A stretch of 64,000 bases of DNA from Macrophomina tecta (taxonomy: Eukaryota > Ascomycota > Dothideomycetes > Botryosphaeriales > Botryosphaeriaceae). Positions 35,460-46,412 of the stretch are shown here, piece after piece. A program made the translations under genes and the position numbers. Each line of letters begins with the position of its first letter. The stretch's first letter is position 1. The stretch is taken from contig JAKSGN010000006.1 in the NCBI GenBank assembly GCA_024180945.1, positions 806,001 through 870,000 of the forward strand. The letters are read 5' to 3'. A model generated the notes under the pieces. That model had not been told where the DNA came from. It saw only the letters and a list, made by a program, of their open reading frames with translations, and did no database searches.

Positions 35460-36331
35460 TTAAGAAGAGCCGAGCTGGCTCTTGATGAACTCGGCGGCGG
35501 GGCCGGTGCTCTGGGTGGCGTAGGACAAATGAGCTGCGGTGATGATGAATTGGTTGGTGCAGACGAGATCACCGGTAGCGCAGAAGATTTTGGTCCTTTT
35601 AGTTTCAATGTTTTGGAACGGCTGAGCGCGGAGAGGATCTCCAAAGGTGACAGCGGCCTGTATTTAGCAAAGTGATCAGTATTTGCGGTAGGTGGAGAAA
35701 ACCGCAGAAGGCAACAGAAACTTAGAAATGAGGGTACTATGGTAATGCGAAATGATGGTGTAGTGAAGTTATGGAGAGGAACCCCACACCGCTTGCTCAT
35801 TTCAATACTGCGACGGGGAGAAGCACTTACAGCAACCTTGGCGGCCTCTGTAGAGCCAAGGTTCATCAGGCAGCCGTGAACTTGCTGCGCACCCTGAGAG
35901 TAACCAGCCAAGACAATCTTAGTATCGGGACACTTCGAAAGAGCCTGCTTGACCAAAGACGCGCAGTTGGTGCTTCCAGAAGCGGTCTTCGGGCTGATGC
36001 TGCCCCGGAGGGCGCCCGCGAAGTCGGCGGGGTAGTTGACGCCCTGAGTGGCGACCTGGCCCGCGCCCAGAGCCTGCTCGAGCTTCTGCTTCAGAGCAGG
36101 GCCGACTGTGGTGCCCATGTTTCCGGTTTCGGTGGTACCACGGGCGAAGATGTAGGTGACGGGCTTGCAGACGCCGGAGGTCACGTCGTTGGATGTGGAC
36201 GAGCCGCCGAGGCTACCACCCGGGATGGAGAATTGGGGAGCACGAGCTTCAATGTTCAGGGACATCTCGGCAGGCAGAGCCATGGCAGTGGCGGCCAGCG
36301 TCAGGAGGATCTGATGAGTAACGGCAACCAT
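35460..36331 (-). CDS. Secreted cutinase
   Basis: Two minus-strand exons, 36331-35831 and 35657-35460, give 232 residues, usual for fungal cutinases. A signal peptide (VTHQILLTLAATAMALP) is followed by a pro-segment and the alpha/beta-hydrolase core: CKPVTYIFARGTTETGNMG, then VQGV-like VATQGVNYPADF. The nucleophile elbow is AGYSQGAQQVHGC, the catalytic Asp is in CATGDLVC and the catalytic His in ITAAHLSYA. Cysteines suit the two family disulfides. It hydrolyses cutin esters outside the cell, which fits a plant-associated fungus. The 173 bp intron is GT-AG and joins KVA to AVTFGDP. The chosen start at 36331 places the signal peptide at the very N terminus; upstream in-frame codons would hide it. 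Confidence 0.95.
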
Positions 36332-39300
36332 TTTTGTGATTTGGGTTGGATTGGCTGTGAGGAAGTGAAAGAGGTGTAGCGAATGAATGAGGAGCGAGGC
36401 TTCTAGAGCTGCGGTAAAATTGGAAAGAGAAGAAAGCAAGGCGAATGGACGCGAACCGGTCGGCTTGATGTTGGGAAGATTCAGGGCTGGATGCAGCAGT
36501 ATCTTATATACTTACCTCTCTTCACGGATGTGAAACTTACCTGACAAGTGACATGGCAGCCACGGACTTACCTGCATATGTAGGAACCAGAAGAGCCGCG
36601 GTATCTTCCTCTGGCCACAGAGAGCAATATTGTGAGGAAAAGAGTACGAGAAAAGGGCCGACTGTCCTCGCCAAGGATCTTCTTCGTACTGTGGCCTCGG
36701 CATGGAGGGATGGCAGTGCTTACCTGCTGGGTTTCTTCATGTCATCCTGGAATCCTTCTGCCCTCCTCCCCGCCGCTGTGGCTTGGAGAGGGCGGATAAC
36801 AGCGAGCTTGGACCCACCATGTCTGAGACCTGCACAGTCCATCCAATTACTGCGACGCCTCAGTGTCTTGGAGCGCTAGCTCGGGCATGCAGCTAAGTGC
36901 GGAACGATATTTGAGCATGCCGGACAAGAATAGATGAGAGCATCGAATCGAAGTATTTGACTTTGGCATGGCGTCGAAAGACTCGCTGGTAGGCCTGGCA
37001 CTTCGACTCTCCACATTGTGATTTTGTAGTGAGGCTGCGGTACCACGTCAAGAATGGGAGGCAAATGCGGGAAGCAGCTATCCACAGCAGCTTATCTTTC
37101 GTGGAAGGAGGAAAATTGCGTGCCAGGGCTTGGATATTTCGAAAGTGAAGTGAGTTTCCGCGGGCCGAGGACTGGTGAAGGTGTGCTGAGCTCTGAGTCG
37201 TCGGAATGCTGCTCTTGGAGTGAAGCACCCAAGCAGTGGGTCAAGCAGTAAAGGACACAGCGGGTGCGGAATGCGAGGTAGGCGTTGAGGCGGCGAGGTG
37301 ATTTGCAGCAGGGCTGACGGCCGTGTTCATGCGGGCAGGTCTTGGAAGGCCAGCCGCCCTGGCCTTGCCGTCATAGCATCGAGTGACCGAGGCCTGAGGA
37401 CGATGACAGACGGTGTCTGGGAGCGCTGGTTGGCTGAGAGAAGTGTGTGAGGTCAGCGATGTTGGAAGCGCCCGTGTCGAAGTCCGAGTCGCCGGGTGTA
37501 TCAGTGCCGTCGGTAGCGGGCAAACTAACGGCTGGCGCAAGCCATCAAATGCTATCGCCCGTCAGCTCTTCGCGGCGCCAATGCTGCCCAGCTGCCAGGC
37601 TGTTGCTATGCGTAGCGAGAGCGATGCACGGCATGCTTGTCTGTCCAGGTGACAACAAGCCTTGTACAGGAGCAGGGAAACTTCACATACGAGTAGCCTT
37701 CTTTGGAGGCGTCGGCCATCCCTGAAGTCGGCGTTTTATTCCGCCGTCGGGGACATCTTCCCAAGGTCTCGATGAACGTTATAGAAATGCTCCGGCGGTG
37801 CAGTGGCTGACAAACATATACCTTCAACGAGAGGGGCTGTCTGGTGATAGCCAAGGATCGCACCAAGAATACTACCAGCCATACCCAACGGCGGCTCTTG
37901 CCGTATCGAATCCAGCCGCAGAGGGCCATGTAGCTATCGGTAATCTCCTGTTTTAATTTGCTTGAGGATGGCGCGCCGCGAGGCCCCGCATATTCTCAAA
38001 CCTCACGACCATCCAGCACTACCTGTCCGAGGAACCTCAGTCCTATCCACTGTTCGGAATGGTTAGCTGCTTGCGGAAGCACCCTGCGAGACAATGCGTC
38101 AAAAGAAACCTGCCGTTAATATAACGAGGAAAAAGAGAAGCCGAACATGGCCAGTCCCATTCGTAGATGCTTGAGATGTTGGTTTTCCTGTGCAGTCTCT
38201 ATCGTATCGGCATGCCGAGGCAGCAAAAACGAAACAAATTCAGACACTCGCACCCACCCCGGCTCCCCACACCATCATCCATCCCGGCGAGATCTAGAAT
38301 CTCCGGCAGCCATTCTCACATACCGTGGCAGCGGTTGTTCGGGTGCACGTACCGGTGGGAAAAGTGGGTGAACTGGTGGCCGTGCGGGTACTAGGGGTTG
38401 CACCTTAACTGTCAGTACTTAGTCGCCGCAGATCAAAACCTTCTCCCTCTCGTTGTGGCGGAGAACTTCGGCCTTGTTTCATCCGTGCTCGCCAGACCAG
38501 GGCTCTTCCGACTACTCCTGGTGCGCGAAATGATTGGACCTCTGCGCTCTCTGAAGGACACATCGTTTCGCGGCGCAGGAGTATTCTCGTTTCTTTTGCC
38601 TCCTGGGATCGGCGCCACTGGCTCCTGCGCCGAGCACCTCATATGATGCAGGCTGGAGTAACGAGCGAAGAAGCCCCGTAGCCTCGACAGGCCGACAAGA
38701 GCACGGAGTGAATGGCGAGAGGAGCAGGTCCGGACGGTAATCCAGTGGATGGTCGGAAGGGGCGAGCCATTGCCGGTTGCTGTGCCTTGCATTGTTTGCT
38801 TTCGTTTCGACGCTAGAGGAGGTACGGCAGCCATTAGATTTCGGTGCGCAAGAGCAACTCTCTGTGAGTTCATGGGAGCTCTGCAGGTGGCGTGCGCCAC
38901 GCTTCCCGGCGATGCTGCCTTTTTCAGGCTCCTTCTCCATTGCTCCTTTGCAATGCGGAAAGCCTAACATTCAAATCGCCTTCCATTGCTGGCAACACCC
39001 GACCTCAGCGTCCCAGCTCCCATTTCTGTCCTACATTGAAGCTGCTATCAGCGCATTTAAATGGATGCTGACAGCCCAGCCATAGTGTTTGGGTATACCA
39101 CACATACTGTCCTCGAAAATTTGCATCGAAACCATTGTTGAAGAAGCTTTACGAGTAATCCACAGCTCTACATGTTCCCTGTGGGGAAACAGAATTGCAC
39201 AGCTGTGCGAGCCATCCAATATCCTCATATCTTCTCATGCGATGCTTGTACTTGTCCGGCCAATGGTAATATGGAGCTCGACCGGAGGGTGGACGTTCCT

Positions 39301-40510
39301 CGCTTCTCCATCGTAGGCCCGTGTAGCGGATGCGGATCAACCCAAGAGGGTGGGCAGCTGCATCAAACAGGCCAAAGCCAGAGTATGCAGGGGCTGTCAC
39401 AGTAAGCCTCGAATGGTTCGATTCAGCTCCAGAGCAGTGCATGTACGGGACATAGTCGCTGATAATGGATCGAAGGGTATATATGTCCGGATCACTGCTT
39501 TAACTCTCCACCGTCGTGTCCAGCCAGAGAGAGAGATAGACTTTTTTTGCACCCTACTGTGACCTGATCTCAATTTTCCCACGAGGTGGCCGCATAAACC
39601 AGATCTTGCCATCACTGTACCAAAGCCTCGAAACCCAACAGTCAAGGTGGCCGGCTCCGGATACAAGGTCGGTAGTCGGAAACATGCAGGCTGCCCCACC
39701 ACGGGAATTGAAGCAAGCTTCCAAGAGTATACGTACTCAACGGTTGTTGTCCTCCCCGCCCATGTTTGCGTTTGCCCTTGGAGGAGATTGGACACCGGCC
39801 TTGCGACCTGCATAAACCACAGCCGTCCGTCACGACGGTAGGCGGCCCAGATGTGTGATTTTCTACTGTGGTAGTATCCAGACTACTCAGACTTTCGGGC
39901 GCATGACGAGCCTGAGCGTTACAGTTTTATCGCCCGAATTTCATCACGATTTTTCAGGAGCACTGCGAGGAAGAAAATTTTCGCGGGATGAGGTCGTGTT
40001 TCCTTGACGGGCGCTCAGTAGTCAGTGACGTCGTTTTTCGACAGAGCTAAAAATGAAGCACCGGTTGGATAAGGAAGAGATTGCATGCAGGCGAGATAGG
40101 CGGTCAGTGGCTTGAGAGCAGGAGATAAGCGTCGGCGCTTGAGGAGGCACACGGAGGTCGATCAGCCGGGGCCGAGCGGGAGAGGCGCGAGTCAGAGAGC
40201 TCTCAGCCAGAGAGGCGGAATGCGGGGAAGGGCAGAGAATGGCTGGATCTTGAGACCATAACGCGCTCAAAAGTGTGCTTGCTTCGCGTGTGGATGGCAG
40301 CAGACAGCTCTCATGCTGGGCCCTCCAAGATGGCCTTGCGATCGCGCAGGAGCGAATTTGTTACGGCATCCAGGTCCCGCTTGTGTGACGTCGTTAATGG
40401 GACCGTGCACCGTGGTAAGGCTGATCTGATCGTGTCGATGGGCAGCTGGCAGGGTTCCTGATCGCGACCGGAGTGAAATCTCGACACGCGACCCTCAGCC
40501 GCACTAGAAC
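36332..40510. other. Gene-poor stretch of 4.2 kb, nothing recognised
   Basis: No frame here shows family resemblance, plausible intron joins or a convincing start. The base composition is near 50% GC, so it is not an obviously mutated (RIP-type) transposon. Short frames on both strands occur at chance level. It could hold regulatory DNA, a non-coding RNA or a long-decayed gene. Confidence 0.4.
36503..36510 (-). promoter_or_regulatory. Possible TATA box of the cutinase gene
   Basis: TATATAAG on the minus strand, 172 bp before the cutinase ATG. Distance allows for a 5' leader of about 140 nt; position only, not tested. Confidence 0.35.
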
Positions 40511-41929
40511 ATGGCTCTCCACGCCCAATCCAAGGTCGGTTTGCCCCTTAGTTCTGCTCCCGGCCCAGCTAACCTTTTCCCAGAAGCGCAAGCGGCCAAA
40601 CGTCGTCCTGCACCAGGACGAGCGCCAGGCTAACGCCAGCAGCAATGGCGCCGACACCTCCAAACCAACCGCTGTTTATACCCCCACCAACGGCCGATCC
40701 CACACCTTGAGCATCGCGCTGCCGGGGAGCATCATTGCAAAGTACGGGAAGCACACACAATGGGCCCAATTGGACAGGGGAGCTGACGTGACTGCCGCAG
40801 TGCTCAATCGCACGACCTCAAGACCGCCATGGCCGGCGCCATTGCCCGTGCCGCCGCCGTCTTCACCGTCGATGAGATTGTCATCTTCGATGATGGCCAG
40901 AGCCAGGTTCTGAACAAGGGCAGACGCGATTCCGCCAATGGCCACATGTACGGGGTTAGCGACTACGCGAGCTATACCGGCTACTCGGACCCCGACTACT
41001 TCCTTTACCACCTGCTCTCCTACCTCGAGACGCCGCCGAATCTGCGGAAAGCCCTGTTCCCGCTGCACCCGAACCTGCGCACTGCCGGCACGCTGCCCTC
41101 GCTCGACATGCCACACCACCTGCGCGCCGACGAGTGGTGCCAGTACCGCGAGGGCGTCGTGCTCGGCGCCTCGGTCTACGACGACACGAGCAGCGTCACC
41201 GGCTCCTATGCCGGCTCCTACACCGGCTCGCCGCCGGCCCCGAACAAGCCAAGCAGCAAGAAGCACAAGAAAAACAGGAAGGCGTACGCCGCGCCGGACA
41301 CCATGCCGGGCGCTGGCGCCCCGCCCACCCTCGTCGACGCGGGTCTACCCAGTCCCATCCACCTCGACCTCCCCAGCCCAATCCCTCCGCACACGCGCGT
41401 GACGCTGAAGTTTGCCTGCGCCGAGGATCCGGGCGAGTACGATAACTTGGAGGCGCAAGCGATCGACCCGGCGCTGCCGCGCGAGGAGGCGGGGTACTAC
41501 TGGGGCTACCAGACGCGCCAGGCGAGCAGCTTGTCAGCCGTGTTTACCGAGTGCCCCTGGGATGGCGGATACGATGTCTCCGTGGGCACGAGTGAGCGCG
41601 GCGTTCCGCTTTCGCAGATCTTGGGCTCCGGAGGCATACCAAAGGAGGACGCGGGCGGCGGGGGAGTCGAAGGTGGAGGAAGTAGCTTGCCGGCTGGGTT
41701 CAAGCACCTTGTCCTCGTCTTTGGAGGCGTCAGTGGACTTGAGGTCGCGGCTATGGCGGACAAGGAGCTGGTCGCGAAGGGGGTGACCGGCAAGAATGTC
41801 GGCGATATCTTCGATGCCTGGGTGAATCTGGTGCCGAATCAGGGAAGCCGCACGATTCGCTGCGAGGAGGCAGTTTGGCTGGGATTGATGGGTTTCAGCG
41901 ACTATGTCAGGCAGAACGGGGAGAAGTAA
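40511..41929 (+). CDS. SPOUT-type RNA methyltransferase (C9orf114/SPOUT1, YMR310C-like)
   Basis: Exons 40511-40534, 40584-40741 and 40801-41929 give 436 residues; introns of 49 and 59 bp are GT-AG. Exon 1 codes for just eight residues (MALHAQSK) and exon 2 opens with KRKRPN, a basic nuclear-type patch. The family core follows: HTLSIALPGSIIANAQ across the second splice, then AGAIARAAAVFTVDEIVIFD, YFLYHLLSYLETPPNLRKAL, REGVVLG, YYWGYQTR and HLVLVFGGVSGLE. The C-terminal NLVPNQGSRTIRCEEAVWLG is the trefoil-knot SAM-binding signature. An insert of ~60 residues rich in Ser, Gly, Pro and Lys splits the domain, as in fungal relatives. It probably methylates RNA in the nucleus; the target is not known from sequence. 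Confidence 0.9.
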
Positions 41930-42363
41930 GCCTGGCGACGCATGGACGGCGTTCTTTATGAAGCACTGGACGGCACCAGTAAAAGGACTTGGGATTTTTG
42001 TAACGACTGCTTGGGAATTGCGCTGGCGTCTTTGCGATAGCTGGATATACCTTTTAGTGTTCAACGGGAGCAAGCGTATTTCGTAGCATGCATCAATACC
42101 TTTCAAAACATCTTCTCTCTTCACGTTCTCATAAACATTTGCAACTTCTATGCCGATTGGACCTCGCTGAAAATGGTGCTCGAGCAGACGTTCACGTGAC
42201 CGGTGGTCAGAGCTTTGAACTTTTTCGAGCAATCCACCATCCAAGCATCCTCCGCGCGCGCGAGATCTCTCTTTCTCTCGGTCATCGTCTCCTCCACGCG
42301 CCAACGCGCCCGCCGCCTCTCCCTCCTCTGCCTGTCCAGTGCGAACCCCCCTCTTCAACGGCA
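41930..42363. other. Intergenic between the SPOUT and mL45-like genes
   Basis: 434 bp with a CG/CT-rich leader near 42250-42360. No gene recognised. Confidence 0.4.
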
Positions 42364-43688
42364 ATGGCTTCCTCGCTAGCCATCCGGCGCGCGCCCTTCT
42401 CGCTCCCCGCCGTCCGCAACGTGCGCGCCGGCTACCAATGCCTCGTCGCGTCTTCTCCTTCTTCCTCCCCGTCGTCGTCCGCCAATGACCGATCACGACA
42501 CAATGCCTCGAAGATACTGGCACAATCTGGCAGGAGAGCATTCGCCACGTCGACGCCTAGGCGGGCGGCGGAGATGTCGGCCGGCATGAAGCGCATGGTC
42601 AAGGACATGCAGAAGCGCAAGGCCATGCCGCACACCAGCACCATGACGATGCAGAACTTGGACGAGCTGCCGACGGACGTGGGGCTGATGCCTGGTAAGG
42701 AGCCTTTTCTTCCCCCATCATCCAACTGGTTGGAGGGGGAGTGAGGAGAGAGCATTCTTTGGCGCGATGGGGTGTGGCTGTCGTCAGGCTGGAGCTGGGA
42801 AGTGTTGGTCGACGGGATTGAGACCGGGTTACTGATTCAGGGAAACTTGCGCAGATACGTTTGTCAGGCCGACGGGCGCGAATTTGCCCGGTCTGTTCAC
42901 GGAGCCGAGGTTGAGGTTCAAGGTCGAGAAGACGTGGGTGAAGACCAGGTTTATGGATATTGTGAGGTAGGTCGGTTCCCGAGCGGGTGCTATGCCATTG
43001 GAAAGGTGGGAGGGCGTTTTCGGATTGGTGCTGACATGTGCGAATGGACAGTCGGCTCATCTACAAGTGGACGACGGTGAAGAAGCCGCGCCCGGTAATC
43101 AACAGGCGCGGTATTCCGAAGCTCGCGCTCCAGCTGCACAAGGATATGTACACTGCGTTCGCATAGTAGGGGCACTCTCTGGCCAATTGCTCACTCTGCT
43201 GGCGATGCTGATATTCCGCTAGTGGCGACTCGCAGCATCTCTCTCGCATATGTACCGAAGGCATCTATGCCTCGTTCCGCTCTCGTATCAACTCGCGCAA
43301 ACCCAATGAACGCTACTACTGGACGAGGTTATCGCATTCGCGGCCGAGAATAGTGTCGGACCGCATCGTCAAGATCCCCGTGCCCGGTGTCAACACCAAG
43401 GACAAGCCTTGCTGCATCCGTCAGGTCATCTTCCGGATAAAGTCGAAGCAGTCATTGGTGAAGGGCTTCTTGCGGAAAGGTAGGAACGGGACGGAGCAGG
43501 TCTTGGATGCGGCAGGCAAGGAGCTGCCGATCGGAGAGGATGGAGAGGTCACGCTGGAGCGGATGCAGCAGGATGCTAAGGATGTGCAGGAGTACTTTGT
43601 GCTGCAGAAGCGGATGTGGATGGGCAAGGAGGAGAATTGGTTCGCCTGGGGATTGGTGGAGGAGACGGACGCGGATACACTCGACTGA
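42364..43688 (+). CDS. Mitochondrial ribosome protein of the Mba1/mL45 (Tim44-like) family
   Basis: Exons 42364-42694, 42855-42966, 43052-43165 and 43223-43688 give 340 residues; introns are 160, 85 and 57 bp, GT-AG. The N terminus is a mitochondrial presequence rich in Arg, Ser and Ala. Then come AEMSAGMKRMVKDMQKRK and DTFVRPTGANLPGLFTEPRL. The Tim44/mL45-like fold continues with WTTVKKPRPVINRRGIPKLA, MYTAFAYGDSQHLSRICTEG, YYWTRLSHSRPRIVSDRIV, RQVIFRIKSKQSL and a C-terminal VQEYFVLQKRMWMGKEENW. Mba1 and mL45 hold the mitoribosome exit tunnel at the inner membrane for membrane insertion of new proteins. Which of the two names fits best is open. All junctions rebuild conserved sequence. Confidence 0.85.
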
Positions 43689-44737
43689 GGGCTAGGGCTG
43701 GCAGCGGAGGGTTCTCCGATTTCCTGCGTGGGCCATGGTAGATATATAGGATGACAGGGTGCCTGGCGGGGGTTTGTGGGACGGGATGGGAGGGGGAGGG
43801 AGGGGCGGGGACGAAGCGTCGCGCTAGAAGGCCGGGCAGTATGCATACACTGTACATCTAAAGGCATTGTAATAGAGGACAGGACATGGCTGCAGTAGCG
43901 CTCAGAAGACGGAAGACGATCCGGCAGCAGTGGGCTCAGCTCCACCGGCAGCTACGGGCTTGGCTCCAGGGTCCGGCGCTAAGCCCTGTACGTAATCCGG
44001 GGAAAGCTGCGAGTGTCGGCCCCAAGCGCAAGCGCGCGACCACACGTGGACAATCTCCTCGCCCGTCGCAAGCTCCCAGTCCCGCTCTCCTTAAGCTGCT
44101 CTGCTCCTCGCCCACGCTGACCCTGCGATCTACTCGGGCGTCGCAAGCCGCGCTCCACCCGGCACCCGGATCAAGCGGTTCCTTCGCCGCAACCCGCCTT
44201 TTTTTTTTTTTTTCTCCATCCCCTGCCCCCACCTTCCTTGCTAGTGGCTCCGCGGCGCCTTGTTGTCATGCCTTGAACGCGCGCGCACAAGGGAAAAGAA
44301 AAAAAGAAAAACAGGGTCTCATCTTCTCTCTTGTTTCCACTTTCCCTACACACCACGTTTCCTCTTCTAAAATAAGGGTCTTTCTCTGCTGTTTCGTCGC
44401 TCTGCTGTCGCCTTCGTCTTCTCCGCGGGCCTCTCTTTTTCTTTCTCTCGTACTTCAATGCCGTGGCGAGAGCTACACAACCAACATCAGCGTGTGCATC
44501 CCGCAGTCCGCTAGCTGTTCTCTTGCTTGTCCAGCTGCCTGTATAGGCCGGCTCTTATCTTTTCTGTCTTACGGGTCCTTTCCTTGCCCGGCAACTTCCG
44601 CAGCTACCCAATTGAGGCACTGAACCCGGCATCAGGCTGCCAAAACTCCCCGACCCAGAGCAGCAAACACCAGCTACATCACCACTTCTACAGCAATAGA
44701 TAAGATAATCTCAAGGGCAAATAGACCAGCCGCGCAC
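43689..44737. other. Intergenic, 1.05 kb, 3' flank of the mL45-like gene and promoter of the EOS1-like gene
   Basis: A T-run of about 15 lies near 44200-44214 and the sequence is pyrimidine-rich up to 44460, typical of a fungal promoter. A long frame at 43886-44623 has no family resemblance. Confidence 0.4.
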
Positions 44738-46412
44738 ATGTCGGCCCAACCGCCTCACCGTCCCCGGCCCGGCCCTCGCCACCCCTTCGCCGCTTCCGCA
44801 CCCGCGCCGCACACCCAGGCCCCGCCCGTCCCCTCCACGCCTCCGCCCTCTTACACTCCCAAAGATCCGCTCGCCTCGGACGACCGCCTCTCGTCTTATC
44901 CGGCCGCGCCAGCACCACCGATCCCGCAACCATCTTCGTCTGCCGCTCCGCCCTTGTCCTCCCGCCGCGCCTCCAACCCCGGCACCGCCGCCATGGCCAT
45001 GAGCAGCATTGCGGCAGCGGCCTCGCACCAGCAGCAACAGGCTCGTCGCCGATCCAGCGCTGCATCCCGCATATCTGCCGTCGCCGTCTTGTCACCGTCT
45101 GCGTCCACGCCAGACCTCGGCCGCACGCTGTCCCGCGACGACGCTTCTTGCCCGACTTTGGGGTTTGACGGGGGAGGAGAAGCAGGGGCGGTGGCAGTGC
45201 CTGCAGAGCAGAACGAGCGCAACGAACCCCCGTCGTCGGCGCTGCATCCGCGCGTCGCGGTGCTGCTGGGCATCAACGAGTCATTTCACGTGCCGCTGTT
45301 GCTTTGTAGGGGCCTCGCAACGGCGCCGGCCATCTGGTGGTTTGGGAGGTGCTTGCTGCTGGTGTGGCGGCTGGCGGTGAGTATGCTGAAGGGCGGGATT
45401 GAGAGGGATGTCGAGTGGGGGGTTGGTGGGTGGAGGGGAGGTGGTGTGGGCGGAGGCGCGGGGTTTGGGAAAGGAGGAGGGGGAGGGGGAGGGGAGGCGG
45501 CGAGCTTGGTGGTTATGGAGGTGGCTTTGGCAGCGTTATGGGTGAGTTCTTCATTTTGGATTGGAAGATGCGGCCAAGGCACGAGGACACACGGAGCGGG
45601 TAGGAAGAGGGGGTTGGATTTGGGGTTGGAGTTGTTCTAGCTGAAGGATGTGCTGAGTGGATGGATTTTTGGAGAGTTTTGGCTGATCCTGGGTTTTGCA
45701 TGTAGTGTGGAGCTTCCGGATATCTGTCCTTCTACTTTGCGGATTGCCTAATGTCGAGGTGGTAAGAATATCCCATTCTTCCTGTCCGATGTAGTCATGA
45801 ATGGGGTAAAAGGTGGTATTATTACGGTAAAGAACTTGGATGTGGCTGAGCGGATTGGAGCTGCAGAAAGCTTTGAGAGGACGACAAGAGACATGGCAAC
45901 GATAGAGCACCAGCTGTGCCTCAAACAGCGAAAAACTGACCACATCTCAGGCTCCTCAACTACACCCCATCCGCTACCCTCGTTCGTCTCTTCACTATCT
46001 CGGCTATCAACGTCTATACCACCTCCTGGTGGCTGCACCTCTCCGGCGCCAGCTCCGACCCTCGTCTCCTTCTCCCAGCTTGGATATGCATCGCCAGCGT
46101 AAGACTTGACTTAACACACCATTTTAATTTCCCCAACTCGCATTCACTCCAGAGACTGACCAATGATGATCATAGACCCTAACCATCCTCTATCATCTTG
46201 CCCACCGCCACGTCAACATCCGCCGCGAGACCCGCGCTGCCGTCCGCGCTTTCTGGCTCACCAGCACTGTGTCACTATGGTGTCTGCTCCTGCAGAGCCA
46301 CGTCGAACGTGAGACGTGGAAGATTGCGCCGCTAGTAGGCATTGTGGAAAGGGTAGGCAGGGCGTGGAGGGATGCAAGGGATCTTGGGAGCGGTGGCGGT
46401 GGGGAGTTATGA
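44738..46412 (+). CDS. EOS1: EOS1-like multi-pass membrane protein (N-glycosylation / oxidative stress)
   Basis: Exons 44738-45541, 45706-45761, 45951-46098 and 46176-46412 give 414 residues; introns are 164, 189 and 77 bp, all GT-AG. The first ~165 residues are Pro/Ser/Ala-rich and disordered. The rest is membrane: HPRVAVLLGINESFHVPLLL, CLLLVWRLAVSML, then CGASGYLSFYFADCLMSRW, LLNYTPSATLVRLFTISAIN, WWLHLSGASSDPRLLLPAW and TLTILYHLAHRHVNIRRE. These match the fungal Eos1 family, an ER membrane protein linked in yeast to N-glycosylation and oxidative stress tolerance. A Gly-rich loop (~235-255) lies between helices. The 56 nt second exon is well supported by conservation. Confidence 0.85.

Noticed and set aside
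39415..39432. GGTTCGATTC, recalling a tRNA T-arm
   Set aside because: No matching T stem, anticodon arm or acceptor stem is present around it.
41534..42541. A 335-codon minus-strand frame
   Set aside because: It overlaps the conserved end of the SPOUT methyltransferase and the start of the mL45-like gene and shows no domain.
43886..44623. A 245-codon plus-strand frame before the EOS1-like gene
   Set aside because: Contains a homopolymer-coded Phe run and low-complexity sequence in a promoter-like region; no family seen.
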